In this document: piece by piece, positions 54,432-64,000 of the stretch
Layout: every line of letters starts with the position of its first letter
Numbering within the stretch: position 1 is the stretch's first letter
Assembly (NCBI GenBank): GCA_034231615.1
Contig: CM067306.1
Location: forward strand, 33,624,019-33,688,018
Reading direction: 5' to 3'
Origin: Meghimatium bilineatum
Taxonomy: Eukaryota; Mollusca; Gastropoda; Stylommatophora; Philomycidae
Length of the DNA stretch: 64,000 bases
The notes under the pieces: generated by a model
Seen by the model: the letters and a program-made list of their open reading frames with translations, nothing else
Databases searched by the model: none
Told to the model about the DNA's origin: nothing
Translations under genes and position numbers: made by a program

Positions 54432-54756
54432 CAGTGTTTCTCAACTTTTTTTTTAACCATGCCCCACCTAAATCTGTATAAAATTGTGATACCCCTTCAT
54501 GTAACATATACACATTTTTATTATATTCTAAAGATGAATTATTCCCTAAATGAAGCCTAATTACAACTTGTTCAGGTCACAAGACTTAATTTATAGGAAG
54601 AAATCACTAGGAAATTATTAAGAAAAAAACAGTAAGTAAATTTTCAGTACATAATAGACAATTAAAACTCAAGTAGACAATAATTTTTTTTTTCGACATG
54701 CCCCCCTGAACAATCAAATTGTCCCTCTGGCATTAGCCACATGTTGGAAAACACTG
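54432..54756. mobile_element. hAT-type MITE, 325 bp
   Basis: The left end CAGTGTTTCTCAAC and right end GTTGGAAAACACTG are inverted repeats. The 8-bp flanks CTACAGAT and CTCTAGAC both approximate the hAT target nTCTAGAn. The interior has a long T run and CATGCCCC blocks near both ends. No transposase. Confidence 0.75.
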
Positions 54757-54994
54757 CTCTAGACCAAACAATTTCATGTAGCTCAAGCATGGTTATATAC
54801 ATGCATAGAAATGTTGGCTAGAAATTCAAGACTAGTGAAAAAAAGCACAGGATAGGCCTATGCTTTATACAATATAATGCTATTTTATATGATTCAACAC
54901 ATATAAGTTTAGTGATTTTATAAATTAGCAATCGTGCACTCTAGGCATCCCCATAAGACTTCCATCTCTTTCAGCAGATAGCAAAGCATTTGTC

Positions 54995-55345
54995 TATGTA
55001 TGCTGATACGTTTCTACATTTGCATTGTAGACTTGTAGATGAAATTTGAACTTGATAAAACCACATCACATTGTAGACTTGTTGATAAAATGTGTATCTG
55101 AACTTGATAAAATTAAATTTCTTTGTAGACTTGTAAATGAAATGTGTATCTGAACTTGATAAAACCACATTCCATTTTATACTTTGTAGATGAAATGTGT
55201 ATCTGAACTTGATAAAAATTAAATTTCTTTGTAGACTTGTAGATAAAATGTGTATCTGAACTTGATAAAACCACATTCCATTGTAGATCTATATTTTATA
55301 TAAAACATTGCATATTGTAGATGAAATGTGTGTCTGAATTGATGA
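54995..55345. repeat. 52-53-bp tandem repeat, about six units
   Basis: GAACTTGATAAAA starts at 55048, 55100, 55152, 55205 and 55258, with TTGTAGACTTGTAGATGAAA between. Units alternate CCACATTCCATT and TTAAATTTC. Confidence 0.9.
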
Positions 55346-55674
55346 AACCACATACCATACCTCCTTAGTCAGACATGCATGGCATGTCAGTACTGTCATT
55401 CTGTGCTCGTTCTGTTACCCTGGCAACACATGGGCTACACTAAAAAACATATGAGAAACATGCTGTATTGACAGACAGACTGTTTCCACTACACAAAATG
55501 CAACTACTTATAGAATATGGTCACAGGATAGAGTGCTGCTTGACAATCTTCCATTTCTTATTAAATTTGCTTAGTTTTATAACAAAAATATAGTTCAAAT
55601 GTTTTCTGCAATATTTTTTGTGTATCTTGTTTGAAATTGAATAGATAATTTAGTATTTATTCTTAAAACCAAGC

Positions 55675-55770
55675 TGGATCTCGCTTGTAGCAGGATACTA
55701 GTCCTGCTAGATTACCAGGTTTTATCTCTGCAGGATGTAGTCTAGAGAACAGAAATGTGTTTCATCTCTG
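55675..55770 (-). mobile_element. SINE-alpha 3' fragment
   Basis: CTGGATCTCGCTTGTAGCAG, CCTGCTAGATTACCAGG, GATGTAGTCTAGAGAACAGA. Confidence 0.6.
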
Positions 55771-57720
55771 TTTTATTTGTGTCTCTATAGTTCAAATATT
55801 GTAGGGAATCGACTGGTGTTAGGACAGAGGTGCGATACAATGGCCCAAAACATTTGTCTTTGGCAGTACTAAATAATATTAATGTATAAAAAATCTAATT
55901 CATAATAATGTTTATTTCACTTGTTTGGAGTAAAATATATCTATTATTTATGTAGGATCTAATTTCCCATACCTGTAACATCATTAAAAATTAGGTTAGC
56001 CACCTGAATGTACATAGAAATGAGACACTGAACACCTGTTGTATAAGCCAATATCATGAATTATTTAATATCTTTGTAGGCAGTATTTTCTTTAAACATG
56101 TGTCAATATACCACAAAATCAATGAACACAATATTATTCATAAGTTCCCAACCAGCGTACAGCTGTAGATCAGAAATATCCACTTATTTGAAGTTCTCCA
56201 TTTGATAAAATCAGCAATCATGAACACCAAGCACAAGGTGTAAGCCCATATATCATAGAGATTTGGTCATGAATCTCTCATTAATAAAAGTTGAGAACCC
56301 CTATGGTTATAGAAATCTTACAACTTCTATGTTTAACTCTCATTAACTTAACCCAAGTCAAGGAAAACCACAGTCCTCCCCAAGCAATCACTGGTGTTGA
56401 AGTCTGAGATACCAGGCCGACAGGCACACACCTGCAACACGACTAGATAACACTTCTTTAAAACTGATCAAGTTGGTAATGTGTTGAAACAAAGTTATCA
56501 TTTGATTTGAATTGATCATCAGGAATTCAGAGCAATACAGCTCTTGTATTAATTTTAGCTTGGGGGGGGGGGGTGTGTGTCACCAGAGCTTCAATATATA
56601 TACTCAGAAGACTCCAACTCCTGGGTATGCAATGATATGAGAAAATAGGTTCCTACTCAGATAGGTGAACTATTTTTTTTTTTACTTTTTACAACATGCC
56701 GAATTTAAGTCATGAGTTTATGCTTCCCTGCTGAGTATGGTTTCCTGTCAGAGGTGTCTGTAGTACCCCGGATAACAGTTACAGTTAATAGGATCGGTGT
56801 AACTAGCTCTGTCATTCAAGAGGGATCTCCTATTATGAAGGGTTATCAGGTTTCCCTGATGCTTGGCTTTCCAGGGAAATGTTACCATCTGCACAGAGTT
56901 GCTATTCACAACACCCCATTTGTCACCCGTTCATAGGTGGGGCACCACTCATGGATAGAAACATGTTCAGATCCCGAGTTCATCTGATTCACCTCAGTGA
57001 CATGTGTTGGATTCTCTTATCTCAATCCCATACCAGCCAAAACTGACCACTGTTGATTCATTCCCGGAATGACCATTGGGTCAGGTCAAATAGTTTTAAA
57101 TTATTTTCTTCACTGTTTATGTGCAAATAGACACCCTCAATTTATCCCTCATGTGACTAGCAGTAATGGCAGTTCAAATATCAGTTTTTATATTGTTTCT
57201 AACAGCTGTAGTTTCCAAGCTGCAAAACATTTATTATGCCTTCAATTTTCTTCTAAACTTGGTCAGAATGGACCTACTTATGATTCAGATGATGTTGATA
57301 TGAAATTTTTAATGGAAGTTTAGAGAATGAGTCAGATGTTGATGGGGAATTAGTTCAGTATTTAGGAGTTGAAAGTAGTGATGAGCTGTAGTGTAGGCCT
57401 AATTGTGTAACCACCCCCCACCCTAGACCTACTAAGGATTGAGAAAAGTCAACACAGCTGATCTATGTCAATATTGATTAATTTCATGGGAAATCAGGTC
57501 CTGCAAACGACTGATCCAGATTACTCTGATTTCGATTAGGACTAGGCCTATATTTCACTATTTCTACGCGAGTCCATTCTTTGAGGCACACACGGAACAA
57601 ACCAATAGACCTATGCATATTGGTATCAAAATTTTCAGATAAATGAGTTCTTCTTGGAAGTCTGTTTCACTGGATAATATCAAGGGCTTTCTTTATGTGA
57701 ACTAGGCCTATATTCGTCAG
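55771..57720. other. intergenic, mostly unrecognised
   Basis: 56340-56460 is a diverged inverted R180 copy (CCCCAAGCAATCACTGGTG, ACACGACTAGATAACA). 56562-56571 is a run of G. 56712-57320 has open frames of 74 and 84 codons, the second ending in an acidic stretch (TYDSDDVDMKFLMEV), with no family I recognise. No splice pattern links them. Confidence 0.4.
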
Positions 57721-57724
57721 TATC

Positions 57725-57985
57725 TGCAGTCATTGTGAGGCCTGTCGTCAGGGTGAAGTCCACTGTTTTTTCCAGGTGAGAGCGACTCCCCATAGTTTTG
57801 CCTCAGATATGTATCCTCTAACCAGGTCTGCACTTTGTATGTTGGGCAATCCTGAAATATGTGTTCAGAAGTCTGCATTCTGGATCCACATGGACATTCA
57901 TCCTCTATCAGTAAAGGTGACCCAACAATTTGCAGTGGCCTGTTCTTATGCGAAATAGTTTGGTCTGTTGATATCTTTGGACCTA
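57725..57985 (-). mobile_element. LINE-B 3'-end fragment
   Basis: Reverse complement of 25915-26160: GCCTGTCGTCAGGGTGAAGT, CATGTGGACATTCATC-type and CAACAATTTGCAGTGGCCTG blocks. The minus frame keeps the CCHC-region text. Confidence 0.75.
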
Positions 57986-58069
57986 TTGGTTTGGAGTTTA
58001 ACAGTTACAGAATGATGTGGTTTAACGCTGAAATATTAAATGTTGACTGTAGTGTCACGTGAAATACAG

Positions 58070-58767
58070 CCGTGATTTTTCCCATCCAGAAGAAAAAAGG
58101 CAGTAAGAGAGACTGCACTAAGTATAGAAGCATATTACTCATAAGCCACATAGGAAACATCTTTAGCAAGATATTAGATAGAAGGATGTGCGCATATATA
58201 GAACCACAGCTCAACAACACACAATTGGGCTTTTGGGAAAATAAATGCTGTACAGATGCTATCTTTGCCCTCAAACAACTTTCAGAAAGAGCGACAGAAC
58301 ATAACCAAGACTTATATATAACTTACGTGGACCAAGAGAAAGCTTTTGACAGTGGATAGAGCACAACTATGGATAACACTACAGCCATATGGAGTTTCCC
58401 AACATCTGATAAGCCTATGTCAGAGCATATGTGCCAAAGGGCAATGTGCAGTAAGAATGAGCACAGGTACTTCAAATAATTTCCAAATTCACTCGGGAGT
58501 GCAACAGGGATGTGTACTATCCCCCCTATTCTTCATAACATACATAGACCACATCTTCACAGTAGCAAAGACAACGGAAGAAAACAATCTGAAGGATAAC
58601 TTAAACAAATTGCTATCTGCAGATGACCAAGCACTAGTAGCATCTTCAGAAGAGCAACTAAAAAAACAAATAGATTACATCAAACATGACAAACCTTTAA
58701 CATGAAGATAAATATAGAAAAGACCGAAGTAATGAAGATAGGAAGAACACACAAAAAAACCACATAC

Positions 58768-58825
<58 letters not shown>

Positions 58826-59445
58826 AACAACAGACTTAAACAAGTGACAGAATTCACATACATAGGAAGCAATATAACAACAGATGGCAAGAGCAGCAAA
58901 GAAATACACAATAGATGTAGTAAAGCATACCAAGCCCTAGGGCAAATGACACCAATCTTCAGAAACAAAAATGTAGATTTTAAAACCAAAATAACACTAT
59001 TCAAAATGATTATTATGTCAACCCTGTGCTACCAAAGCCAAACATGGGCAATGACAGCAGAAGACAAACGTAAACTTGTGACATCTGAAATGGCATGCTT
59101 ACACCGAATCCTAGGAATATTGCTAAGAGACAGAGTGAGGAATGAGGACATTAGACAAACAACAGTCACTACCCAAATCTTGGAATATATTAAGAGACAA
59201 CAGATCAAATGGTTTGCACACATTAGCAGACTACCATCAGACATAATAACCACAGCAAGCTATGCTACACAGATACAGTGAATGCAGACTTAGAGATCGA
59301 CCATGAAAATGATGGACCAGTGAAATAAAATAGGTGACAAATTCCCCAATATACTGAGCACACATGATGGCCATCTCCAGAAAACTCTTCTATCCCTGAC
59401 GCTGAAAGAAAACAAAGGGTTTAGCGAATAGATAGATAGTGTCAA
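58070..59445 (+). mobile_element. LINE-E, best copy, 5'-truncated
   Basis: Frames: CTKYRSILLISHIGNIFSKI, LYITYVDQEKAFDS (motif A), frame change, then HSGVQQGCVLSPLFFITYID (motif B) and LLSADDQALVASS (motif C). A TA microsatellite (58772-58822) interrupts. Then TEFTYIGSNITTDGKSSKEI, STLCYQSQTWAMTAEDKRKL, HRILGILLRDRVRNEDIRQT and EYIKRQQIKWFAHISRLPSD. After stops come GRP-like text and ISRKLFYP, and GATA units at 59428-59440. Confidence 0.82.
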
Positions 59446-59707
59446 GTATAATGTTTAGAAATATATTTGAAAGTATAAACAAATATTTTCATCTTGATAA
59501 CTCCAAATTCATTTTTAAGGTTAGACCTCTGATCTTATTCTAACCAAGTCCAGAGAGGTAATGATGCATAAACAAGATATGAACATTGATGAAGATATGA
59601 TAGTTTTTACAGGCAGACTCCAATTCAAACAGTAGTATGACAAACAAATACCACAGAATAAAAATTGTGGATTCTCATTCTGGACATCTCTTAACTTTAA
59701 GGTGTAG

Positions 59708-60565
59708 GGTAGCCTGGGGTAAGATGATGCACGGGGTAAGATGGCGCAGTGCATTTTTCACGAGCCTATGGGTTTTTCCAATAGCGCATATGGCTAGGTC
59801 AGTCTGCAATATTCCAATCTTTAACAACAAAAGTTGATAGGCCAAGGACGAGTCAATTTTCAATAATACGGAATAATATTTTTTCACTAAACCTTCAATC
59901 TATTTTTTTTTCAACTTCTGGCACTCTGATTGCTTTTATTTTTAATATCATGACTTTTAAATGTTTAAACTGTAGTCTATGTTGTATTATTCAGTTCTTA
60001 AGCACATTATCTTGTCCAGCTACTTTGTTTTTTTCATCGAAATTTATGATTGTTGCTAAAATGTAATTTGGGAAAAGATAACACGTTGAATTTTATGAAA
60101 AAATGCAGATGTCATGCGGTGTGCTAGATCTGTAGCAGTGCCGATCTGCCTCAATTTTATAATGGTTTGTATTGCCTTTTTGCCTGCGCCATCTTGCCCC
60201 CTAAACTGGGGCAAGTGTTCAAAAAATATTCTACTGTCTACACGTAGGCGCAATTTTTCAATACTCTCATTAATATTAGATGGATGAATAAGCTATAACT
60301 TATAGCAGTCTGGTCTCTCATAGTTAAGCTATAACTTATAGCAGTCTGGTCTCTCATAGTTAAGCTATAACTTATAGCAGTCTGGTCTCTCATAGTTAAG
60401 CTATAACTTATAGCAGTCTGGTCTCTCATAGTTAAGCTATAACTTATAGCAGTCTGGTCTCTCATAGTTAAGCTATAACTTATAGCAGTCTGGTCTCTCA
60501 TAGTTAAGGCTAGTTGTCAGAATATGCTAAAATGTAAAAAATGCACCGTCTTACCACAGGCTACC
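59708..60565. mobile_element. DNA transposon with GGTAGCCTGGGGTAAGATG ends
   Basis: The left GGTAGCCTGGGGTAAGATGA is mirrored at the right by TGCACCGTCTTACCACAGGC (60542 on), TACC. Subterminal GGGGTAAGATGGCGCA (left) and GCGCCATCTTGCCCCC (60187) add internal repeats. No transposase frame. It includes the 36-bp array. Confidence 0.65.
60285..60507. repeat. 36-bp tandem repeat, about six units
   Basis: Unit TTAAGCTATAACTTATAGCA then GTCTGGTCTCTCATAG, almost identical between copies. It lies inside the transposon above. AGCTATAACTTATAGC is itself palindromic. The minus open frame (12-residue period) is a by-product. Confidence 0.97.
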
Positions 60566-61309
60566 ATATCCTGGATAATTTAATGGATGAACTAGGATAT
60601 CACATGGTGTGTAAGGGAGATACTGCTTTGCAGCTTTTCATTTGATCATTTATCAGCAAACAAAATTTGACATATGGGTAAATGAAGTTGAATGATGCTC
60701 ATTTTGTTTTCTCTCATTTGTTACTTGACAAGTAAACCTTGTCTTACATGACATTCACAAAGATATGCTCACAGAGCTATGCTATACCATTTATCAGCAA
60801 ATTGGATTTTGATTAATAAAAATTGTTTAAAGATTGTATTTTATATTCATTTTCTTGTACAATTACTTTTCACTTTTGCTGAGTTATCCCTCTACCCTTG
60901 GAATTAAGTCCTGAGTTTTTCTTGATCGGCCGGGACTGAAAGCGTTAATGTTGCCCCCATAAAGAGAACCATAATACATGTAGTACTGATGACATGCTGT
61001 AGAACTTCCACAAGAAGAAAGCCTCACTACATTGGCATATCATCGTCCGCTGGGACCACATTTGCATGTCATCATCATCTACTGGGAGTTTACTGATGAT
61101 ATATGACAGTAAAACGCTAGTGAGACCGTCCACACGCAGACTAAGTTACCATACTCATCCTAACATTAACATTTCATACATTATTAACCCTTTGAAGACA
61201 CAAAGCCCACATAGCATGGCTTGTAAGTGCATGTAATATAATCATATGCCACGCTCTGTGACTCAGGTTTAGTAAAAAAAAGTATCTTGTAAAAAAAGAT
61301 GATCTAGAG
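60566..61309. other. intergenic, little recognised
   Basis: 60985-61060 resembles the CTTCCACAAGAAGAAAGCCT block near the 5' part of the 612-bp repeat (also at 12665-12725). TTAACCCTTTGAAGACACAA at 61184 looks like a lone piggyBac-type end. Confidence 0.4.
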
Positions 61310-62171
61310 CAGAAGTGGGAAACCTTTGTGAGCCAGCGGGCCAAATTTAGGTTAATCAGGTTAATATTGGGTGACATCTGATGAGTGGAATATCTGAAGA
61401 GCTTTTTTAGTCCCACAATATATTAGGACAGGGGCAAACAGAAAAAGAAAGTTACAACTATTAAGAAGCAATATCTTTCCTGTGGCAACATATGAGGAGG
61501 CATGGACAATGACATCCACAATGTAAAATAACATAGTGGCATTCAAATTGAAATGTTATAGAAAGTTCCTAAGAATAACATGGTCAGAAAGACAAACCAA
61601 TGTAGACTTTCACAAAGTCCTGAACATGGAGAAGACTGGCTTCTCAAAACTATTAAAAAAACCCAAACTAACATATTTCGGACACAAAGAAACACAATGA
61701 TTTAGAAAGATTAATCATGGAGACTAAGACTACGATGGACACAAGATATCGAAGACCTTCCAAACATGACATTAGAGGAGGCTAGGCAGCTTGCAGAAAA
61801 CCGAGAGGCTTACAGAGTGGCAGTGAGGATAGTGTTTTGTAAAGGACACATCACATAGAGATCAGTAGTATCTCCCCAATATCCAAAGTAAATGCTTCTG
61901 TCACTTTCCATGAAATCATTAAAGAAAACTGAAAGGAATTTTCTCCCCAAGTCTTATTTTCATTCATTCAGAGCTATGCAATTCGGTCAAACTTCAACAG
62001 ATTTTACATGACACCTTCCTCTTTAGCATCGTGGCTATTTTTTGACTGCGATAGCTTGTGATTTTATATTGTAGGTCACTGCATATAGCCATTTAAAAAT
62101 CAGCCCTGTAGGTCAATAACAAATATCTTGGAGAGCAGAATTTGACCCGCTGGATGTATTTTGTTCACCCG
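61310..62171. mobile_element. hAT-like MITE split by a LINE-K insertion
   Basis: Flanks ATCTAGAG (61302-61309) and TTCTAGAG (62172-62179) fit the 8-bp hAT target. Inner ends share AGCCAGCGGGCCAAATTT (left) and, on the other strand, ATCCAGCGGGTCAAATTC (right). The outermost bases match poorly. Confidence 0.55.
61425..61865 (+). mobile_element. LINE-K C-terminal fragment
   Basis: Broken frames: QLLRSNIFPVATYEEAWTMT, KCYRKFLRITWSERQTNVDF, KLLKKPKLTYFGHKETQ and LRWTQDIEDLPNMTLEEARQ, LAENREAYRVAVRIVFCKGH with a stop. This is the RTE-like ending with a C-terminal AEDREAYR block. Confidence 0.68.
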
Positions 62172-62179
62172 TTCTAGAG

Positions 62180-62936
62180 CTTGACAACGAAAATTATTAC
62201 ATGAGTGATATAAACATATAAATTTATGTAAACTTAACATAAACATTTGTTTGGTTGTTTTGGTTCTTTCCTCCTTTCCAACATCACAGCTTCATGTTTT
62301 TACAGTAGTTCATTGAACATCACAATCTCCTCATATGAAAGATGGTAAAAATATAAGGAAACCACTATTCTATCCTTAAGAAATATCAGTAGTATTTTTT
62401 TCATAATATCCAATCTGTCATGTTTATTAGGTCTGACTTTCACAGGCATCAATACTTGACATTGCTGGTCATATTAACTCTGTATTTCTAATGTCACCAG
62501 CAGCACAATTTATAACCACCAACTGCACTGGTAAGGCTGAACACCCATACATTTATATAGTGATTTCTAGATGTATTATGTCAGAACTGGCAAACACTTA
62601 TGGAGATATAGAATTAATGTGGCTCCAATACCAAGAAGTTACATTACATTCCACTACTGAATTCACTTTTGTAGTATAGAGGCGGGGAACTATTTAGACT
62701 TCGTAGGCGCATTAGTTCGAGTTGTCTATAAGGAGACTTCCTCTCGCAGTTTGAGTGTGATGACCGATCGTCTGAAAAAAAAAGACAATTTGGAAGTTCG
62801 TTAAATTGAAAAAAAATTAATAATGAGTACCCAGTATATAACATAATTTACATGGGCCTAATTATCAGAAAATAATCAGACAAGACACTCCAAGGAGTAG
62901 GTCACTGTAACACAAATACACTAACAAATATTATGA
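62180..62936. other. intergenic, nothing recognised
   Basis: AT-rich. Open frames of about 60 codons on both strands overlap without a product or splice context. Confidence 0.5.
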
Positions 62937-63085
62937 TGATGATGTTCGTCCGTCGTGATCGACGATGACCAAAAACTCAACCATAATAATAATAACAATA
63001 AATAATAAAAATAATAAAAGTTAATAGTGCGTTTTTAAATGACTAGCAAGTCCAATGCGTGCACAAAATGTTCTTTTACAGAATT
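62937..63085 (-). mobile_element. S1 short retroposon, copy 2
   Basis: Reverse complement of 24378-24517: GAT repeats, GTTCGTCCGTCGTGATCGAC, GACCAAAAACTCAACC, ATAATAATAAC, AGTGCGTTTTTAAATGACTA and GCACAAAATGTTC. Copy 1 starts at the same point, so the 5' limit looks real. Target duplication not evident. Confidence 0.82.
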
Positions 63086-63417
63086 GACAACAATAGAAGG
63101 TATCTGTGTGAGGTTGAGATGTTGTTTATTTTCTACGTGTCCGCTTCTGTCTTGCAGTAAAACAAATATTATACAAATAGGTAAGTATATCACACAAAAC
63201 TACTAATAACAATGATAAGAATATTAACAATACAGACAATACAAATTGATACTGCATTTTGTTACCAGACATTAATCAGAACAATAATAACAATAGAAAA
63301 AAAACCCAGAATAATGACAAAAAACATTAATGAAAATATAATATCTGTGACATATATGTCACATAACTTTTTTAAATCATTATTCTGTTTTTTCTATCAA
63401 TTATTTTGTTAGTATGT

Positions 63418-63450
63418 TCTGATGAAGGTCTTATATCTCAATATCAATTT
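63418..63450 (+). ncRNA. hammerhead-like core motif, copy 5
   Basis: TTCTGATGAAGGTC, loop, ATCTCAATATCAATTT, then a T-rich stretch. CTGATGAAG is the exact core strand. The stem GGT/ATC pairs with one G-U. Confidence 0.35.
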
Positions 63451-63504
63451 ATATTGTTCTTATCCTTCTTTATTATCATTATTTTAATTATCTCATCAAT
63501 TTTA

Positions 63505-63605
63505 GGCCATTTGTTCTCAAACTCCCACCAGATCTCTCTTATAGCAGGATAATGGTGCTATATGTCCAGATGTAGCCCTGAGAATGAAAATGTGTTGTGT
63601 CGCCA
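63505..63605 (-). mobile_element. SINE-alpha 3' fragment
   Basis: CATTTGTTCTCAAACTCCCA, CCAGATCTCTCTTATAGCAG, CCTGAGAATGAAAATGTGTT. 63606-64000 holds nothing further that I recognise. Confidence 0.65.
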
Positions 63606-64000
63606 TTTACTCTGACCAAAGCAGATGACACATCCGAATTTGATAATGGACACTTAGGCCTATATATTCAATGTTCTTACCACTACCGCTAAACATTGGA
63701 CAGCGCATTAAACCAACCATACAAGAGAACTGATTCCCATACTACATGTTTGTCACCAGCCTTAAATATAACCATGATCACACTTGCTGAACATTTTCTC
63801 CACAATCTGTGACGCTATTGACATAGCCACAAACACTTCTTCTTCTTTCGTTCACTTGAAACATGTCTATATCTGTAATTCTGTCTCCTTAATAAAACTC
63901 ACTGTCTTTTGTAGCTCATACAGTGTCCCATAGAGCTTTGATTCCAGAGCCACAAACACTAAAATCTTATCATTATTAGTACATGCAGCAATTTTGTGTA

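Noticed and set aside
56712-57323. Two open frames of 74 and 84 codons as a second host gene
   Set aside because: No domain, no consistent splice sites and no similarity to anything I recognise. Left as unassigned intergenic sequence.
60238-60501. Minus-strand 87-codon frame of 12-residue repeats
   Set aside because: Product of the 36-bp array inside a transposon.
1-64000. CRISPR array, bacterial operon or prophage
   Set aside because: The tandem arrays have contiguous units without unique spacers, and the coding pattern is intron-split and eukaryotic.

Overview
This is animal nuclear DNA. It is AT-rich, with GT-AG introns, long introns, many non-LTR retrotransposon pieces, SINEs, small DNA transposons and minisatellites. 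I see no bacterial or viral gene organisation. The repeat mix (several RTE-like LINE families with short tandem-repeat tails, one ending in a C2H2 finger, plus RNase H-bearing LINEs and tRNA-headed SINEs) fits an invertebrate, possibly a mollusc or other protostome. The taxon cannot be fixed from the window alone.

The one host gene I can support is the 3' half of a DENND3-like gene on the + strand. Twelve exons between 1778 and 42525 join in consistent phase. They encode about 511 residues: a linker, a PHenn-type (GRAM/PH-like) segment with the GMGRIVLTDKR signature, an AWLKTER helical segment, and a C-terminal seven-blade WD40 propeller ending at TAG 42523-42525. The DENN domain must lie upstream of the window. 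About 1.5 kb of coding sequence is spread over 40.7 kb, and every intron carries repeats.

The rest is a dense and often nested repeat landscape. LINE-A (I-like, RT plus RNase H, tail TAAC repeats) is at 1-1167, 28.0, 35.8-38.0, 41.7-42.3 and 48.6-51.0 kb. LINE-B (RT plus RNase H plus zinc knuckle, tail GAA repeats) is at 23.9-26.2 and 57.7 kb. LINE-C (C2H2 finger at its end) is at 12.4, 19.7-20.4, 47.0 and 52.1 kb. LINE-D (tail ATTG repeats) is at 7.5, 18.8, 49.7 and 52.2 kb. LINE-E (tail GATA repeats) is at 13.5, 16.8, 32.4, 43.0 and 58.1 kb. LINE-F, -G and -K fragments also occur. SINE-alpha (GAA tail) has more than ten copies. A 612-bp repeat with a CCAA-type tail, a 140-bp element S1, tRNA-headed SINEs and terminal-inverted-repeat MITEs (pogo-like, hAT-like, piggyBac-like and two with GGGGYAAGATGG ends) fill much of the remainder. 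Several insertions are proven by target-site duplications. The family letters are mine.

Points most worth a second look: five dispersed copies of a hammerhead-like core whose stem changes in a compensated way; a 3' stem-loop shared by LINE-C and S1; a degenerate duplicate of one WD40 exon inside the preceding intron; a 133-bp-arm palindrome; and an interlocked inverted duplication inside a LINE-E copy. Downstream of 42.5 kb I find no further host gene.
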